Shown in pieces: positions 8,298 through 18,400 of a stretch of 64,000 bases of DNA. The DNA is from Pelomonas lactea (GTDB lineage: Bacteria > Pseudomonadota > Gammaproteobacteria > Burkholderiales > Burkholderiaceae_C). Under the pieces are notes generated by a model. It was given only the letters and a program-made list of their open reading frames with translations. It did no database searches and had not been told where the DNA came from. The position numbers and the translations under genes are program-made. Each line of letters begins with the position of its first letter. The stretch's first letter is position 1. The DNA lies in the NCBI RefSeq assembly GCF_043555885.1, contig NZ_JBIGHX010000010.1, forward strand, positions 62,001-126,000, written 5' to 3'.

Positions 8298-9100
8298 TGA
8301 CCTTCACCGCCCAGCTCCAAGCCCTCTGCCCGCAATCCCGCCTCTGCGTGGGCCTGGACCCCGAACCGGCCAAGCTGCCCGGTGCCTGGGCCGGCGACGC
8401 GAGCAAGTTCTACGACTTCTGTGCGGCCATCGTCGATGCCACCAAGGACCTGGTCTGCGCGTTCAAGCCGCAGATCGCCTACTTCGCCGCGCACGGCGCC
8501 GAGGCGCAGCTGGAACGGCTCATCGACCACATCCACGACGTGGCGCCCGGCGTGCCGGTCATCCTCGACGCCAAGCGTGGCGACATCGGCTCCACCGCCG
8601 AGCAGTACGCGCGCGAGGCCTTCGTGCGCTACCGCGCCGACGCGGTCACGCTGTCGCCCTTCATGGGCTTCGACAGCGTGGAGCCCTACCTCGCCTACGA
8701 GGGCAAGGGCGCCATCCTGCTGTGCCGCACGTCCAACAAGGGCGGCGACGACTGGCAGATGCAGCGCCTGGCCGACGTGCCCGGCCAGCCGCGGCTGTTC
8801 GAGCACCTGGCCCACCTGGCGGAGAGCCAGTGGAACCGCAACGGCCAGCTGGGCCTGGTGGTGGGCGCCACCTACCCGGCCGAGATCGCGCGCGTGCGCG
8901 AGCTGGCGCCCACGCTGACGCTGCTGGTGCCGGGTGTCGGCGCACAGGGCGGCGACGCCGGTGCCGTCGTGCAGGCCGCCGGCCGCACGGCGCCGCTGGT
9001 GGTCAATTCGTCGCGCGCCATCCTCTACGCGAGCCGTGGCGCCGACTTTGCCGAGCGAGCCCGCGCCGTGGCCGAAGCGACCCGCCTCGCCCTGGCCTGA
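8297..9100 (+). CDS. pyrF: orotidine 5'-phosphate decarboxylase
   Basis: This 267-residue enzyme converts OMP to UMP, the last step of de novo pyrimidine synthesis. It belongs to the longer type-2 subfamily: RLCVGLDPEPAKLPG at the N-terminus, the catalytic DAKRGDIGST with Lys93, and VPGVGAQGGDAG near the C-terminus for phosphate binding. Its ATG overlaps the TGA of the c-di-GMP gene, an unusual partner for a housekeeping gene, and the hybrid kinase gene starts two bases after its stop. The three genes probably share a transcript. Confidence 0.96.
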   Translation: MTFTAQLQALCPQSRLCVGLDPEPAKLPGAWAGDASKFYDFCAAIVDATKDLVCAFKPQIAYFAAHGAEAQLERLIDHIHDVAPGVPVILDAKRGDIGSTAEQYAREAFVRYRADAVTLSPFMGFDSVEPYLAYEGKGAILLCRTSNKGGDDWQMQRLADVPGQPRLFEHLAHLAESQWNRNGQLGLVVGATYPAEIARVRELAPTLTLLVPGVGAQGGDAGAVVQAAGRTAPLVVNSSRAILYASRGADFAERARAVAEATRLALA

Positions 9101-9101
9101 C

Positions 9102-12100
9102 ATGGCCCGCGCCGGCGACGACCTCAGCAGCCTCGTCGGCCACGCCGCCCCGGCCGAGCAGCAGCGCGAGCGCCTGGCCACCAGCATGCGTTGGCATGCG
9201 GCGCGCGTCTTCCTGCTGGCCTGCGGGCCCGTCTTCCTGCCCGTGGCGGTACTGCTCTGGAGCACGCGCCAGCCGGGCGAGTGGCTGGAGGGTTGGCTGC
9301 CGCCGCTGATCGCTGCGCTGATCTCGGTGCTGGCCTTCGCCCGGCTGCTGCTGCTGTCGCGCAGCCCGCGCAGCGCGTCGCGCCCGGGTGTGGCGCTGCT
9401 GATGATGGCGCTGGTCATTGCGCTGCCCATGGTGGTGGCCGTGTCGCGCGACCTGGGTGTGTGGGCGTTGAGCCTGCCGCTGTCGGGCCTGGTGGTGGCG
9501 TTTGCCACCGGCATGCTGGGGCTGCGCGCGGGGGGCGTGCTCACGGCGCTGGCCGGCGGCGGCCTGGCCGCCATGGCGGGCGCCGAGGCGCTGGGCTGGG
9601 TCACGCATCCGATGGCCATGAACAGCCTGCTGCTGCGCACCATCGTGCAGTTCAGCCTGCTGGGTTCGGGGCTGATCGCCGGCTTCGGCCTGTTGAAGAT
9701 GGTCCAGCGCTCGCTGGCCGAGGCCGAGGAGCGCACGGCGCGCTTCCGCGGCCTGCTGGGCATGGCGGTGGACTGGTACTGGGAGATGGACCGTGAGTTC
9801 CGCTTCACCCATGTGGCCGAGGAGCGCGCCGGCAGCTCGGGCCTGGACCTGCAGGCGCGCCTGGGCAAGACGCCGTGGGAGATCGACGGCATGGGCCTGT
9901 CGGACGACGAGCTCGACGCGCACCGCGCTGACCTCGAATCGCACCGGCCCTTCCACGGCATGGTGGCGCGCCGCGTGGGGGTGGACGGCAGCCCGCGCTG
10001 GGTGTCCATCAGCGGCGAGCCGCGCTTTGACGCGCAGGGCAACTTCCGCGGCTACTGGGGCGTGGGCCGCGACGTGACGCACGAGGTCACGGCCGAGCAG
10101 ACCGTGCATGCCACCGAGACGCGCTACCGCGAGCTGTTCCGCCGCTCGCCGTCGCCGCTGGTGCTGCACCGCTGGGGCCGCGTCGTGGACGCCAACCCGG
10201 CGGCCATGGCCATGTTCGGCTACGCGCAGCGCTCCAGCATGATCGGGCAGGACCTGTTCAGCCACTACGAGCCGGGCGACGACGAGACCGCGCGCCAGCA
10301 GGCGGCGCGGCTGGAAGGCCTGGCGCCCGGCGCCATGCAGCCCATGGCCGAGTACCGGCTGCGGACACTGTCGCGCCGCCGCCGCCTCGTGCAGGCCACC
10401 AGCGTGCGGGTGGAGACGGCCTCGGGCCCGGCCACGCTGACCTTCTTCACCGACCAGACCGAGCAGAGCCGCGCGCAGGACGCGCTGCGCCGCAGCGAGG
10501 GCCTGCTGTCCCACCTCGTCGCCACCAGCCCCGACCTCATCACGCTGACCGAGGCCGAGACCGGCCGCTATGCGATGGTCAACAAGGCCTTCGAGCACCT
10601 GACCGGCTGGAGCAGCTCGGAGGTGCTGGGCCGCACGTCCGAGGAGATCGGCATCTGGCACAACCCGGCCGACCGCGCTGCCGTGCGCGAGTCCATCCGC
10701 CGCGACGGCATCGCCAGCAACGTGCCCATCGCCTTCCGGCGCAAGGACGGCAGCGCGGTGTCCATGCTGGTGTCGGTGGCGCCGTTCGAGATGGACGGGC
10801 AGAACTACCTGGTGCTGTACGCGCGCGACGTGTCGGAGAGCGAGCGCACGCGGCTCGTGCACGGCGCCATCCTGGAGAACGCGTCCATCGGCATCGCGCT
10901 CACGCGCGACCAGCAGTTCGTGCTGGCCAACCCGCGCGTGGAGGCCATGTTCGGCTGGGAGCGCGGTGCGCTCCTGGGGCAGCATGGCAGCGTGGTCTGG
11001 CCGACGGTGGAGGAGTGGCAGGCCGTGGGCCGCGAGCTGGGCGAGCCGCTGTCGTCCGGCCAGCAGGTGGAGACCGAGCGCACCATGCGGCGCCGTGACG
11101 GCTCCACGTTCCTGGCGCGGCTGCTGGCCAAGGCCGTGGACCCGGCCCACCCCAGCCGCGGCGGCACGATCTGGATCATCGAGGACGTCACCGAGCGCCG
11201 TCGTGTGGAAGACCAGCTGGCCCATGCCAAGGACGAGGCCCAGGCCGCCAGCCGCGCCAAGAGCGCCTTCCTGGCCAACACCAGCCACGAGATCCGCACG
11301 CCGCTCAACGGCCTGCTGGGCCTGGGGCGCCTCGCGCAGCAGCCCGACATCAGCGACGAGCAGCGGCGCGACTACCTGAACCAGATGATGGACAGCGCCG
11401 AGAGCCTCTCGGGCCTGATCTCCGACATCCTGGATCTGTCCAAGATCGAGGCCGGCCGCCTGACGCTGGAGACGCAGCCGTTCTCGCTGCGCGAGCTGCT
11501 GGCGTCCATCCGCCTGGCCTACCTGACGCTGGCGCAGGCCCGCGGCCTGACGTTCGCGGTCGAGATTGACCCCGCGCTGCCCAGCTGGGTGTTCGGCGAC
11601 CCGCTGCGCACGCGGCAGATCCTGTCCAACTACCTGACGAATGCGCTCAAGTTCACGTCACACGGTGGCATCACCGTGCGTGTGAAGGCCTTGTCGCGCA
11701 ACAGCCAGGGCAGCGCCGGCGAGTGGGTGCGCATGGAGGTGAGCGACACCGGCGCCGGCATCGCGGTCGAGCAGCAGGCGCGGCTGTTCCAGCCGTTCAC
11801 GCAGGCGGACGAGTCCACCACGCGGCGCTTTGGCGGCACCGGGCTGGGCTTGTCCATCTGCCGCGAGCTGGCCGAGCTGATGGGCGGCGAGGTGGGCGTG
11901 TGCAGCACGCTGGGCGAGGGTTCCACGTTCTGGGCCGAACTGCCGCTGCCCGGCGCGCCGGCGCCCATGGCGCACCAGCCGCGCGAGTCGCGCGCCGGCG
12001 GCCACGATGCGTTGCACGGACGGCGCGTGCTGATCGCCGAGGACCATCCGGTCAACATGCTCATCGCCGTGGCCCAGCTGGAGCAGTGGGGCATGGAGGT

Positions 12101-12401
12101 GGCGCAGGCCAGCGACGGCCGCCAGGCCATCGAGGCCGTGCACGCGGCCGCCAGCGTCGGCAAGCCCTTCGACATCGTGCTGATGGACGTGCAGATGCCC
12201 GTCATGGGCGGGCACGATGCGACGCGCGAGCTGCGCAAGCAGTTCCCGGCCGAGCAACTGCCCATCGTCGCGCTGACGGCGGCGGCGCTGGTGTCGGAGC
12301 GCGATGACGCGTTCGCCGCGGGCATGAACGACTTCCTGACCAAGCCCATCGACACGACCCGCCTGCACCAGACGCTGCTGCGGCTGACCGGTACACGCTA
12401 G
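9102..12401 (+). CDS. hybrid sensor histidine kinase, multi-PAS
   Basis: This 1099-residue inner-membrane sensor has about six hydrophobic helices in residues 30-205, then four PAS-type sensor domains (roughly 220-340, 345-460, 465-585, 590-710). A HisKA dimerisation domain follows with His729 in NTSHEIRTPLNGLLG. Next is an HATPase domain (NYLTNALKFTSHGG, SDTGAGI, GGTGLGLSI), then a receiver with Asp1029 in DIVLMDVQMP and LTAAAL/TKP for the conserved Thr and Lys. No HPt domain is visible, so a separate phosphotransfer protein or direct intramolecular signalling is needed. The ATG at 9102 is two bases after the pyrF stop; no response-regulator partner is adjacent. Confidence 0.93.
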   Translation: MARAGDDLSSLVGHAAPAEQQRERLATSMRWHAARVFLLACGPVFLPVAVLLWSTRQPGEWLEGWLPPLIAALISVLAFARLLLLSRSPRSASRPGVALLMMALVIALPMVVAVSRDLGVWALSLPLSGLVVAFATGMLGLRAGGVLTALAGGGLAAMAGAEALGWVTHPMAMNSLLLRTIVQFSLLGSGLIAGFGLLKMVQRSLAEAEERTARFRGLLGMAVDWYWEMDREFRFTHVAEERAGSSGLDLQARLGKTPWEIDGMGLSDDELDAHRADLESHRPFHGMVARRVGVDGSPRWVSISGEPRFDAQGNFRGYWGVGRDVTHEVTAEQTVHATETRYRELFRRSPSPLVLHRWGRVVDANPAAMAMFGYAQRSSMIGQDLFSHYEPGDDETARQQAARLEGLAPGAMQPMAEYRLRTLSRRRRLVQATSVRVETASGPATLTFFTDQTEQSRAQDALRRSEGLLSHLVATSPDLITLTEAETGRYAMVNKAFEHLTGWSSSEVLGRTSEEIGIWHNPADRAAVRESIRRDGIASNVPIAFRRKDGSAVSMLVSVAPFEMDGQNYLVLYARDVSESERTRLVHGAILENASIGIALTRDQQFVLANPRVEAMFGWERGALLGQHGSVVWPTVEEWQAVGRELGEPLSSGQQVETERTMRRRDGSTFLARLLAKAVDPAHPSRGGTIWIIEDVTERRRVEDQLAHAKDEAQAASRAKSAFLANTSHEIRTPLNGLLGLGRLAQQPDISDEQRRDYLNQMMDSAESLSGLISDILDLSKIEAGRLTLETQPFSLRELLASIRLAYLTLAQARGLTFAVEIDPALPSWVFGDPLRTRQILSNYLTNALKFTSHGGITVRVKALSRNSQGSAGEWVRMEVSDTGAGIAVEQQARLFQPFTQADESTTRRFGGTGLGLSICRELAELMGGEVGVCSTLGEGSTFWAELPLPGAPAPMAHQPRESRAGGHDALHGRRVLIAEDHPVNMLIAVAQLEQWGMEVAQASDGRQAIEAVHAAASVGKPFDIVLMDVQMPVMGGHDATRELRKQFPAEQLPIVALTAAALVSERDDAFAAGMNDFLTKPIDTTRLHQTLLRLTGTR

Positions 12402-12413
12402 CGCTCACAATCC

Positions 12414-12435
12414 GGGCTCCAACAGGAGGGAGCCC
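12414..12435 (+). promoter_or_regulatory. hairpin masking the Shine-Dalgarno of the queuosine transporter gene
   Basis: GGGCTCC at 12414-12420 pairs with GGAGCCC at 12429-12435, directly against the ATG at 12436. The 8-nt loop AACAGGAG and the 3' arm contain the whole purine-rich ribosome binding site. If formed, the stem would block initiation. I see no preQ1 aptamer in the short leader. Confidence 0.45.
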
Positions 12436-13149
12436 ATGACCGCGACGGCCCAGCGCAGCTACAAATACTACGACCTGATCATGGCGGCCTGCGTCTGCGT
12501 GCTGCTGTGCGCCAACCTCATCGGCCCGGCCAAGGCGGCGCAGGTGCAGTTGCCGTTGATCGGGCCTGTCACCTTCGGGGCGGACCTGTTCTTCTTCCCG
12601 ATCAGCTACATCTTCGGCGACGTGCTGACCGAGGTGTACGGCTACGGGCGCGACCGCCGCGTCGTCTGGGCCGGCTTCGGTGCGCTGCTGTTCGCGGCCT
12701 TCATGGCCTTCGTCATCGTGAACCTGCCGCCGGCGCGCAACGGCTTCATGGACAGCTACCAGCTGCATGTCGAGGCGATGTTCGGCAACACCTGGCGCGT
12801 GGTTGCCGCGTCCATGATCGCGTTCGCCGCGGGCAGCTTCGCCAACAGCTTCGTGATGGCCAAGATGAAGGTGGCCACCAACGGTCGCTACCTGTGGGCG
12901 CGCATCGTCGGCTCCACGGCGGTGGGCCAGCTGCTGGACACGGGCCTGTTCCTGAGCATCGCGTTCTGGGGCATCTGGCCGCAGGAGCAGCTGCTGGCGG
13001 TGTTCGTCGCGCAGTACTTCTTCAAGCTGATCTGGGAGGCGGTGCTGTACCCCGTCACGGCGAGGCTGGTGGCGTTCCTGAAGCGCGCCGAGGGCGTGGA
13101 CTTCTATGACCGCGGCACGAACTTCAACCCGTTCACTTTGAAGGTCTGA
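12436..13149 (+). CDS. queuosine precursor transporter (YhhQ family)
   Basis: This 237-residue polytopic membrane protein of the VUT/COG1738 family (YhhQ) imports 7-cyano-7-deazaguanine for queuosine tRNA modification in known members. The hallmark region LIGPVTFGADLFFFPISYIFGDVLTEVYGY is present in pieces around residues 38-68, followed by GRDRRVVWAGF. About six hydrophobic helices are visible, and SFANSFVMAKMK is a conserved loop. A strong AGGAGGGAG ribosome binding site lies within a hairpin that abuts the ATG. It is convergent with the S9 peptidase gene. Confidence 0.9.
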   Translation: MTATAQRSYKYYDLIMAACVCVLLCANLIGPAKAAQVQLPLIGPVTFGADLFFFPISYIFGDVLTEVYGYGRDRRVVWAGFGALLFAAFMAFVIVNLPPARNGFMDSYQLHVEAMFGNTWRVVAASMIAFAAGSFANSFVMAKMKVATNGRYLWARIVGSTAVGQLLDTGLFLSIAFWGIWPQEQLLAVFVAQYFFKLIWEAVLYPVTARLVAFLKRAEGVDFYDRGTNFNPFTLKV

Positions 13150-13173
13150 TAGGGGGCGTCGCAGCAGGCAAAG

Positions 13174-13196
13174 AAAAAGGCACCGCGTGGTGCCTT
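13174..13196 (-). terminator. intrinsic terminator of the S9 peptidase transcript
   Basis: AAGGCACC at 13177-13184 and GGTGCCTT at 13189-13196 form a perfect 8-bp stem with a GCGT loop. On the minus strand it is followed by a short T-run (A-run from 13174). It lies downstream of the peptidase stop at 13344 and beyond the dispersed repeat element, so the repeat would be inside the peptidase mRNA. On the plus strand the tail GCTTGC is weak. Confidence 0.75.
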
Positions 13197-13207
13197 GCTT
13201 GCGGGTC

Positions 13208-13335
13208 GAGCGCCGGGCCGCTCCCAAGCCGGCCCGCGCTGGCGATGTGCTTGCGGCTCGAGGCCGCAAGCATCGCCGTCCCCTCGGGGGACCGCCCAGA
13301 CGCCCGCGTTCAGCGGGGGCGACTGGGCGAGGGGC
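13208..13335 (-). repeat. dispersed multi-hairpin element, copy A
   Basis: This is a 128-bp copy in minus-strand sense, starting 8 nt after the stop of the S9 peptidase gene. In mRNA order it holds GCCCCTCGCCCAGTCGCCC, a GAACGCGGG segment, GTCCCCcgaGGGGAC, a central stem GCTTGCGGC/GCCGCAAGC with a 5-nt loop, and the final CGGGCCG...CGGCCCG stem ending GCGCTCG. Other copies: 26861, 35748, 39757, 42444, 51240 and 61101. Confidence 0.88.
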
Positions 13336-13343
13336 CAACAGTC

Positions 13344-15425
13344 TCAGAGACCGCCGCCGCCGCAACCCTTGCCGAGGTAGGTGCTGATCAGGCCCAGCTG
13401 GTCGGCCATGATCTTGCGCGTCCAGGCGGGGCCGTGGGCGTAGTCGGCCAGCGCGTGGTACTCCACCGGCTTGCCGGCGGCCTTGGCCTTGTCGACGAAC
13501 AGCTCGGACTGGATGATGGGCACGGTCTGGTCGCGGTCGCCGTGGTAGACCATCAGCGGGATCTCCATCTTGTCCGCCTTGGTCAGCGGGCTCAGGCCAC
13601 GCACGGTGGGTTCCTGGGCCGACTGGAAGTACGGGTTGTTGAAGAACTTGGCCCAGATGCGCTCGATGTCCGACACGCCTGCGCCAGCGATGGCGCACTT
13701 GTAGAGGCCGTTGGAGCGCACCGACGCCGCGAACGCCGAGTAGCCGCCGTAGGAGAAGCCGAACATGGCGATGCGCTTGGGGTCGGCCAGCTTCTCGCTG
13801 ACCAGCCACTTGGCGCCGTCGTCCTTGTCGTCCTGCATCTTCTGGCCCCACTCACGGTCGCCGGCAAGCCACAGCGTGCGGCCCCAGCCCTGCGAGCCGC
13901 GGAACTGCGGCTGCAGCACGACGCGGCACTGCGACACCAGCAGCGGCACCCAGCCGGAACCGTCGTACTCCATCGTGTCGCGTGCCCACGGGCCGCCGTG
14001 CGGATGCACGACCGCGGCGTACGGGCCGGCGCCGCACAGCTGCGGGTTGGGCACCGTCAGGTAGGCGGGGATATTGAGCCCGTCACGCGCCTGGTAGTAG
14101 ACGAAGCGCGCGGTGCCGAGGGCGCGGCGGTCCAAGTCCGGGCGCTCCTTGGCCAGCAGCTGGATGCTGCCGCCGCGCAGCAGGTAGTGTTCGGTCGGGT
14201 AGGCCAGGCCGCTGACGCGGATCAGGTAGGTGGGCGTCTCGCCGCCCACATAGCCCGCGAGGTGGACGGACACGCCGTCGAACGCGCGGACCTTGGCCTT
14301 CACGCCGCTGCCGACGCCAACCAGCTCCTGATCGATTTCCTTGATGCCCAGCGCCTGGCCCACACCGCGCACGACCGCTTCAAGCTTGGGGTTGGTCCAG
14401 TGCGTCTCGCGGTCACGCATCAGGTAGCCGTTGTAGGTGTAGCCGTCGTAGCCCTCCTCGGACGGGCCGTCGTCGGTGCGGAAGGTGCGCACGCCGGTGG
14501 CGTCGAAGAATTTGTGCTCGAACAGCGGTTCACCGATCTTGCGGGAGGCGATGTCGTACTCGTACAGCGCCGTGAACTCGCGGCCCACGTTGCTGCTGAT
14601 GACGGCCGTGCCGGGCTTGGTGCCCATGCCGATGACGTCGACGACGTCGCGGTTCTTGACGTAGTTGCGGAAGTGCTCTTCCCAGTCGCCGTCCTTGTTG
14701 CGGAATTCGATCGCGATGAACAGGCCCTGGCCGTCGCTGTTCAGGCGCGACTTGGCCCAGACGATGCCCTTGCCGTTGACGAACACGTTGTTGTCCGACT
14801 CACCCAGCCGCATGATGCGCACGGCCTTGTTGGTGCGCAGGTTGTAGCGGTAGACGTCGCGGTTGGCCGTGGCGCCGGAGTCGCTGATGACGATGACGTT
14901 CTCGGGGTCGCTCAGCAGCCGGTTCAGCACCGTGGGGTTGGCCAGCGCGGCGGCCTTTTTCGCGATCTCGGAGCGCGGGATCTCGGTGGCCGCCATCGGC
15001 TCGATCCAGTTCTTGCCCTCGAGGTCGGTGAAGAACAGCTTGTTGATGAAGACCTTGACGAACTCGTCGCCGCGCAGGTCGTAGGGCTGCATCATGCTGA
15101 CCTGCAGCATGTCGTTCTTCAGGAACGACACGGCGGAGATCTGCATGTTCTTGGCGCCGATGACGGTGGGCCGGGCAGCGAGGTCGGCCAGCTTCCACAC
15201 GAGGATGTTGCGCGTGTCGCCCTGACTCTGCAGCGCCACCATGTGCTTGCCGTCCGGCGAGATCTGGAAGCCCGTCATGCCGGGGAATTGCGCCAGCGTC
15301 TCCACGGTCGGGACACGGATGGGCGCGCCAGACGCCGTCTGCGCCGTCACGGCGGCCGGGTAGGCCGCGAGCGCTGCGCCGGCGGCGATCAGCAGCCGGC
15401 CCAAGTTGTTCAAGTAGCTTTTCAT
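13344..15425 (-). CDS. S9 family prolyl oligopeptidase-type serine peptidase
   Basis: This exported serine peptidase has 693 residues. A signal-like N-terminus (MKSYLNNLGRLLIAAGAALA, cleavage probably after AVTAQ) is followed by a beta-propeller region (about 40-430) and a C-terminal alpha/beta-hydrolase domain. The catalytic triad is readable: Ser558 in GFSYGGYS, Asp632 in HGDRDQTVP and His664 in YAHGPAWT. It would cleave short peptides in the periplasm. The ATG at 15425 has AGGTG upstream; a longer start would pass the signal peptide. It lies downstream of a TonB-dependent receptor on the same strand, separated by a strong terminator, which suggests peptide uptake followed by hydrolysis (inference). 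Confidence 0.92.
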   Translation of the reverse strand: MKSYLNNLGRLLIAAGAALAAYPAAVTAQTASGAPIRVPTVETLAQFPGMTGFQISPDGKHMVALQSQGDTRNILVWKLADLAARPTVIGAKNMQISAVSFLKNDMLQVSMMQPYDLRGDEFVKVFINKLFFTDLEGKNWIEPMAATEIPRSEIAKKAAALANPTVLNRLLSDPENVIVISDSGATANRDVYRYNLRTNKAVRIMRLGESDNNVFVNGKGIVWAKSRLNSDGQGLFIAIEFRNKDGDWEEHFRNYVKNRDVVDVIGMGTKPGTAVISSNVGREFTALYEYDIASRKIGEPLFEHKFFDATGVRTFRTDDGPSEEGYDGYTYNGYLMRDRETHWTNPKLEAVVRGVGQALGIKEIDQELVGVGSGVKAKVRAFDGVSVHLAGYVGGETPTYLIRVSGLAYPTEHYLLRGGSIQLLAKERPDLDRRALGTARFVYYQARDGLNIPAYLTVPNPQLCGAGPYAAVVHPHGGPWARDTMEYDGSGWVPLLVSQCRVVLQPQFRGSQGWGRTLWLAGDREWGQKMQDDKDDGAKWLVSEKLADPKRIAMFGFSYGGYSAFAASVRSNGLYKCAIAGAGVSDIERIWAKFFNNPYFQSAQEPTVRGLSPLTKADKMEIPLMVYHGDRDQTVPIIQSELFVDKAKAAGKPVEYHALADYAHGPAWTRKIMADQLGLISTYLGKGCGGGGL

Positions 15426-15438
15426 GAAATCACACCTG

Positions 15439-15473
15439 AAAAAAAGCCCTGGCAACCGCGTGGCTGCCAGGGC
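15439..15473 (-). terminator. intrinsic terminator between TonB receptor and S9 peptidase
   Basis: A 9-bp stem (GCCCTGGCA at 15446-15454 with TGCCAGGGC at 15465-15473) is followed on the minus strand by seven T (A-run 15439-15445). It stands in the 65-bp gap after the receptor stop and before the peptidase start, so it should reduce peptidase expression relative to the receptor or separate the two transcripts. Confidence 0.85.
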
Positions 15474-15490
15474 GTGGGAGCGTTAGCCGA

Positions 15491-18400
15491 TCAGAACGTC
15501 TTCTGGACGTTCATGAAGAAGCGGCGGCCCTGCAGGTCCATGCCGCTGTACAGCGGCGCATTGCCGATGCGGTTGGAGCCGAAGGTCGTGACCGCGGAGA
15601 TCTGCGGCGGGTTCTTGTCGGCGATGTTGCGAACGCCGGCCGTGACCTTCCACTTGCTGACCGAGTCGCTGTAGGACAGCGACACCGAGTGCAGGAAGTA
15701 GTTGGGCGTGTCGATCTTGTACGCGGCGGTGGCGGGGTTGATGCCGTAGTAGCCGTAGTTCGACATCTTGCCGACCCACTCCAGGCCGTAGAAGACGTTC
15801 CAGCCCTTGACCGTGTAGTTCACGTCCATCGCGCCCGACCAGGCCGGCGAGCCCAGCGTGCCGTTGGTGTCGTCCAGCAGGTCCTCGGCGAACAGCTTGT
15901 TGGACTGCTCCTTGAACTCGGTGGCCGTCATGTTGACGCGCAGTTTGCCGGGGCCCACTTCGTTGGTGTAGCGGACGCTGAAGTCATAGCCACGCACAAC
16001 GTCGGTGGCCAGGTTCACGTAGCTGTTGTTCACCGACAGCGCGTTGTTGCCCGGGTTGCGGGTCACGAGGCGGCAGAAGCCGCCACCGGCGCGGAACTGC
16101 GGATCGTCGTAGCACTTGCTCAGGATGTTGCCGGTGCCGACGCGCGACACGCCGTTGTCCACCTTGATGTCGAAGCGGTCGACGGCCAGCGACAGGTCAC
16201 CCCAGCCGGTCGGCAGGCCCGGTTGCAGGATGATGCCCCACGACGAGTTGCGCGACGTTTCCGCGGCCAGGCCCGACGTCGCGCCACCGGAGGTGATCGA
16301 CGTGATGCTGTTCACCTGCTGGAAGTTGGTCGGCAGGCCTTCGCTGGCGCAGTTGGCGGCGCGCACGGCACCCTTGGTGGTGTAGTCGTTGCAGGGGTCG
16401 CCCGACGACGTCAGGAAGCCCGTCGTCGCGCCGACGAACTGCTCGAACAGCGCCGGAGCACGGTACGAGGTGCCGCTGGTGCCACGCAGCGAGATCCAGC
16501 CTGCCGGCGCCCACAGCGCGCCGATCTTGTGGGTGGAGTCCGAGCCGTAGGACTTGTAGTCCGCACGGCGGATGGAGGCGTTCAGCGTCAGCTCCTTGGC
16601 CATCGTCAGGCCTTTGAGCACCGGCACTTCGAACTCGGCGAACACGTCGGTGGCGTTGTCGCTGCCACGCGTCGGCGAGCCCGAGGTGAAGTTGTAGATG
16701 TTCGCGTTCTGCATGGCTTCCGACGGCGTGTCGTCGATGGAGGCCTTGCGGAACTCGGCACCGAACGCGGCCTTCAGGTCGCCGTAGGGCAGCTTGAACA
16801 GCGAGCCGGTCGTGGACGCCGTGACCACCGTTTCCTTGTACTTCGTGTTGCCGACGAAGTTGCCGTACACGAAGCCCAGCCAGGCCGACGGCAGCTTGCC
16901 GCCGATGACGTCGGCGGTCAGCGCCGGTGCGGCCACGCAGCCGTTGGCGGTGTTGACGCAGTTGAAGCCGCCGCTGCCGTTGGAGACGACGTTCAGGCTC
17001 TGCGCCAGGCGGTCGGTCGCGAAACCGTCGAAGGTGTAGGAGCCGCTGCTCTCGGCATGCACCACCGAGAGGTCATAGTCCCAGTTGATCTTGGCGAACG
17101 AACCGCGCAGGCCGGCGGTGACGCGCTTGAAGTCCACTTCCTGGCTGGAGTAGCTGTTGCCCGCGCCGATGAAGCCGCGCACGCCCAGGGGGGCACCATT
17201 GGTGAGGGCGGTAGAAGCAGTCTGGATCTGGCTGAACTGCAGGTTGGCCGGGATCAGCGGGCTGCCCTTGGCATAGTCCAGCGACAGCTGGCGGAAGCCG
17301 ACCTGCGACGACTCGCGGCGGTTGAACAGCAGTTCCGCGTACAGCTCGGCGTCGCCCAGCGCGGGCAGGTCCATCGCGCCTTCGGCGTAGAAGTTGTGGT
17401 TGCGGATCGGCGACATCAGCGTGTTGTTCAGCACGCGCTTGTCGAACGTGTCGCGCACGTACAGGCTGGTGGTCTGGCCACCGCCGACGCCTTCGTAGCC
17501 GACCAGGCCGGTCGTCACGTTGGCGTTCGGGCGCCAGCGGTTGAACGTGGTGCCGATGGCGTTGGTGGCGCCGACGCCGGTGAAGTTGCTGGTGCCCAGC
17601 GTGTTGATCGTCACGCCGTTTTCACCGGTCAGGCCGGTGGGGTAGCACTTGGGCTTGCCGGTGGCGGGATCGATGTAGTCGGCGCTGCCCCACTCACCGA
17701 CGACGCCGTTGGCCACGGTGCGCTGGTAGGTGGTGTTGCAGCTGGTCCAGTCGCGCTGGCCCAGGGTCTGCGCGCGGTTGTCGTTGAAGTTGTACGACGC
17801 CAGCACGCGGAAGTTGTCCTTGATCAGGCCGCCGGCGATGGAGAAGTTGTAGGTGTTGCCGCCACCGTGCTCGGTTGCGGTCATGCCGCCGTCCACGCGG
17901 ATGGAGTCCAGGTCCTTGCGGGTGATGATGTTGATCACACCGGCCACGGCGTCGGAACCGTAGATGGACGAGGCGCCGTCCTTCAGCACTTCGATGCGGT
18001 CGACGATGGAATTGGGCAGCACGTTCAGGTCGACGGCGCCGACCGAGCCGCGGGTGCCGGACGGCGACAGGCGGCGGCCGTTCAGCAGCACCAGCGAGCG
18101 GGTCGGGGCGAAGCCGCGCAGGCCGATGGTGTTGGCGCCGGGGCCGCCGTCGGTGACGTAGCCGCCGTAGGCCGCGTTGATCTGGCCTTGGCCGCCGGTC
18201 ACGGACGTGCTCTGCAGCACCTGCGCCGTCGACGTGAAGCCGGCCAGCGCGGCGTCTTCGTTCTTGATGACCAGGATGGGTGCGGGCGAGCTGAACGCGT
18301 CGCGCTTGATGCGCGAGCCGGACGTGACGACGACGGTGTCCAGCTTCGTGGGTTCGCTTTTCGCCGGGGCCTCGACGGTAGTGGCCGGCTTATTGTCGGC

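Noticed and set aside
12402..12435. preQ1 riboswitch before the queuosine transporter gene
   Set aside because: The leader between genes is only 34 bases and lacks the A-rich tail and CCC-type pairing of known preQ1 aptamers; only the hairpin over the ribosome binding site is supported.
13187..13387. Small frames over repeat copy A
   Set aside because: They arise from the hairpin repeat itself; similar spurious frames occur at other copies.
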